A stretch of DNA of 53,905 nt from Periweissella ghanensis. Its GTDB lineage: Bacteria; Bacillota; Bacilli; Lactobacillales; Lactobacillaceae. The notes beneath the pieces were generated by a model, which was not told the origin of the DNA, made no database searches, and worked only from the letters and a program-made list of their open reading frames with translations. The stretch spans positions 1 through 53,905 of the forward strand of contig NZ_CAKKNT010000014.1 in NCBI RefSeq assembly GCF_918814755.1, in the 5' to 3' direction. Shown here piece by piece: positions 53,795 to 53,905 of the stretch. The first letter of the stretch is position 1, and every line of letters begins with the position of its first letter. The position numbers were made by a program, and so were the translations under genes.

Positions 53795-53905
53795 GGTTCT
53801 ACACTATTTGATGTTGATGAGTAAAATCATCGACATCTTTTTTTGCAAAAAAAATAGGACACCGTATGTCCTAGTGCTAAAATTAAGTCGACGAAAACCA
53901 AAGAA
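53795..53905 (-). mobile_element. Probable end of a second ISL3-like insertion sequence, with transposase tail
   Basis: From 53795 the plus strand reads GGTTCTACACTATTTGATG, sharing GG-TCT and TGATGTTGAT with the IS end at the left of the window. Inside it, GATGTTGATG/CATCGACATC (53811-53834) with T7 forms a hairpin terminator. On the minus strand a frame open from 53905 reads FFGFRRLNFSTRTYG and stops at 53804, loosely like ISL3 transposase C-termini. The rest is outside the window. Confidence 0.5.

Overview
The window reads as a low-GC Firmicute, order Lactobacillales, most likely from the Leuconostoc/Weissella side of the Lactobacillaceae. The main pointers are a 486-aa glucose-6-phosphate dehydrogenase that closely resembles, from memory, the Leuconostoc mesenteroides enzyme, diacetyl/acetoin genes (aldB, a butanediol dehydrogenase), a partial menaquinone set (menE, menB, menI), class Ib RNR helper nrdI, Gram-positive PurR and cre sites, and the complete walRKHIJ-htrA locus. 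It is ordinary core genome rather than a genomic island. Both edges run into ISL3-type insertion-sequence ends, as is common for a draft contig broken at repeats.

Layout. 1-330: right end of an ISL3-family IS and terminators. 0.3-7.2 kb: a GlcNAc-type PTS with two GntR/NagR-like operators, a FluC fluoride-channel pair, and the tryptophan ABC transporter trpXYZ behind a 292-nt leader that encodes a 15-aa peptide with tandem Trp codons and can form alternative hairpins and two terminators; then a 157-bp palindromic repeat and a HAD phosphatase. 7.4-12.5 kb: nrdI, glycerol kinase, a CynX-type MFS exporter/importer, zwf. 12.5-18.5 kb: ppx, trpS-glmU-purR operon (minus strand), a PurBox-controlled purine permease. 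18.5-24.3 kb: LysR regulator, MacB-like ABC transporter, amino-acid SBP and permease without an ATPase, aldo/keto reductase. 24.4-29.3 kb: RlmCD-type methyltransferase, acetolactate decarboxylase, and a cre-controlled pair of cellobiose-type PTS EIIC and MupG (6-phospho-N-acetylmuramidase). 29.3-34.8 kb: LCP ligase, orphan winged-helix regulator, quinone reductase with a coupled 59-aa ORF, TVP38 protein, HtrA. 34.8-41.1 kb: walJ-walI-walH-walK-walR on the minus strand, then three identical tRNA-Lys(CTT) genes in a 107-bp tandem repeat. 41.1-50.6 kb: ArsC-like reductase, ABC-F protein, tandem GNAT, esterase, second LCP protein, DtxR-type regulator, butanediol dehydrogenase, amidase, GNAT. 50.6-53.9 kb: structured intergenic DNA with a parS-like palindrome, second copy of the 157-bp repeat, menE-menB divergent from menI, and the start of a second IS.

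How the genes fit together: zwf without gnd nearby, glpK and acetoin/butanediol genes fit a heterofermenter balancing NAD(P)H. nagE, mupG/EIIC, two LCP proteins, glmU and WalRK all touch cell-wall amino-sugar metabolism, synthesis or recycling. The most interesting signal is the apparent leader-peptide attenuator of trpXYZ, because Lactobacillales normally control Trp genes by T-boxes. Second is the 157-bp terminator-containing palindrome found twice, each time between convergent genes and in the same orientation relative to them.
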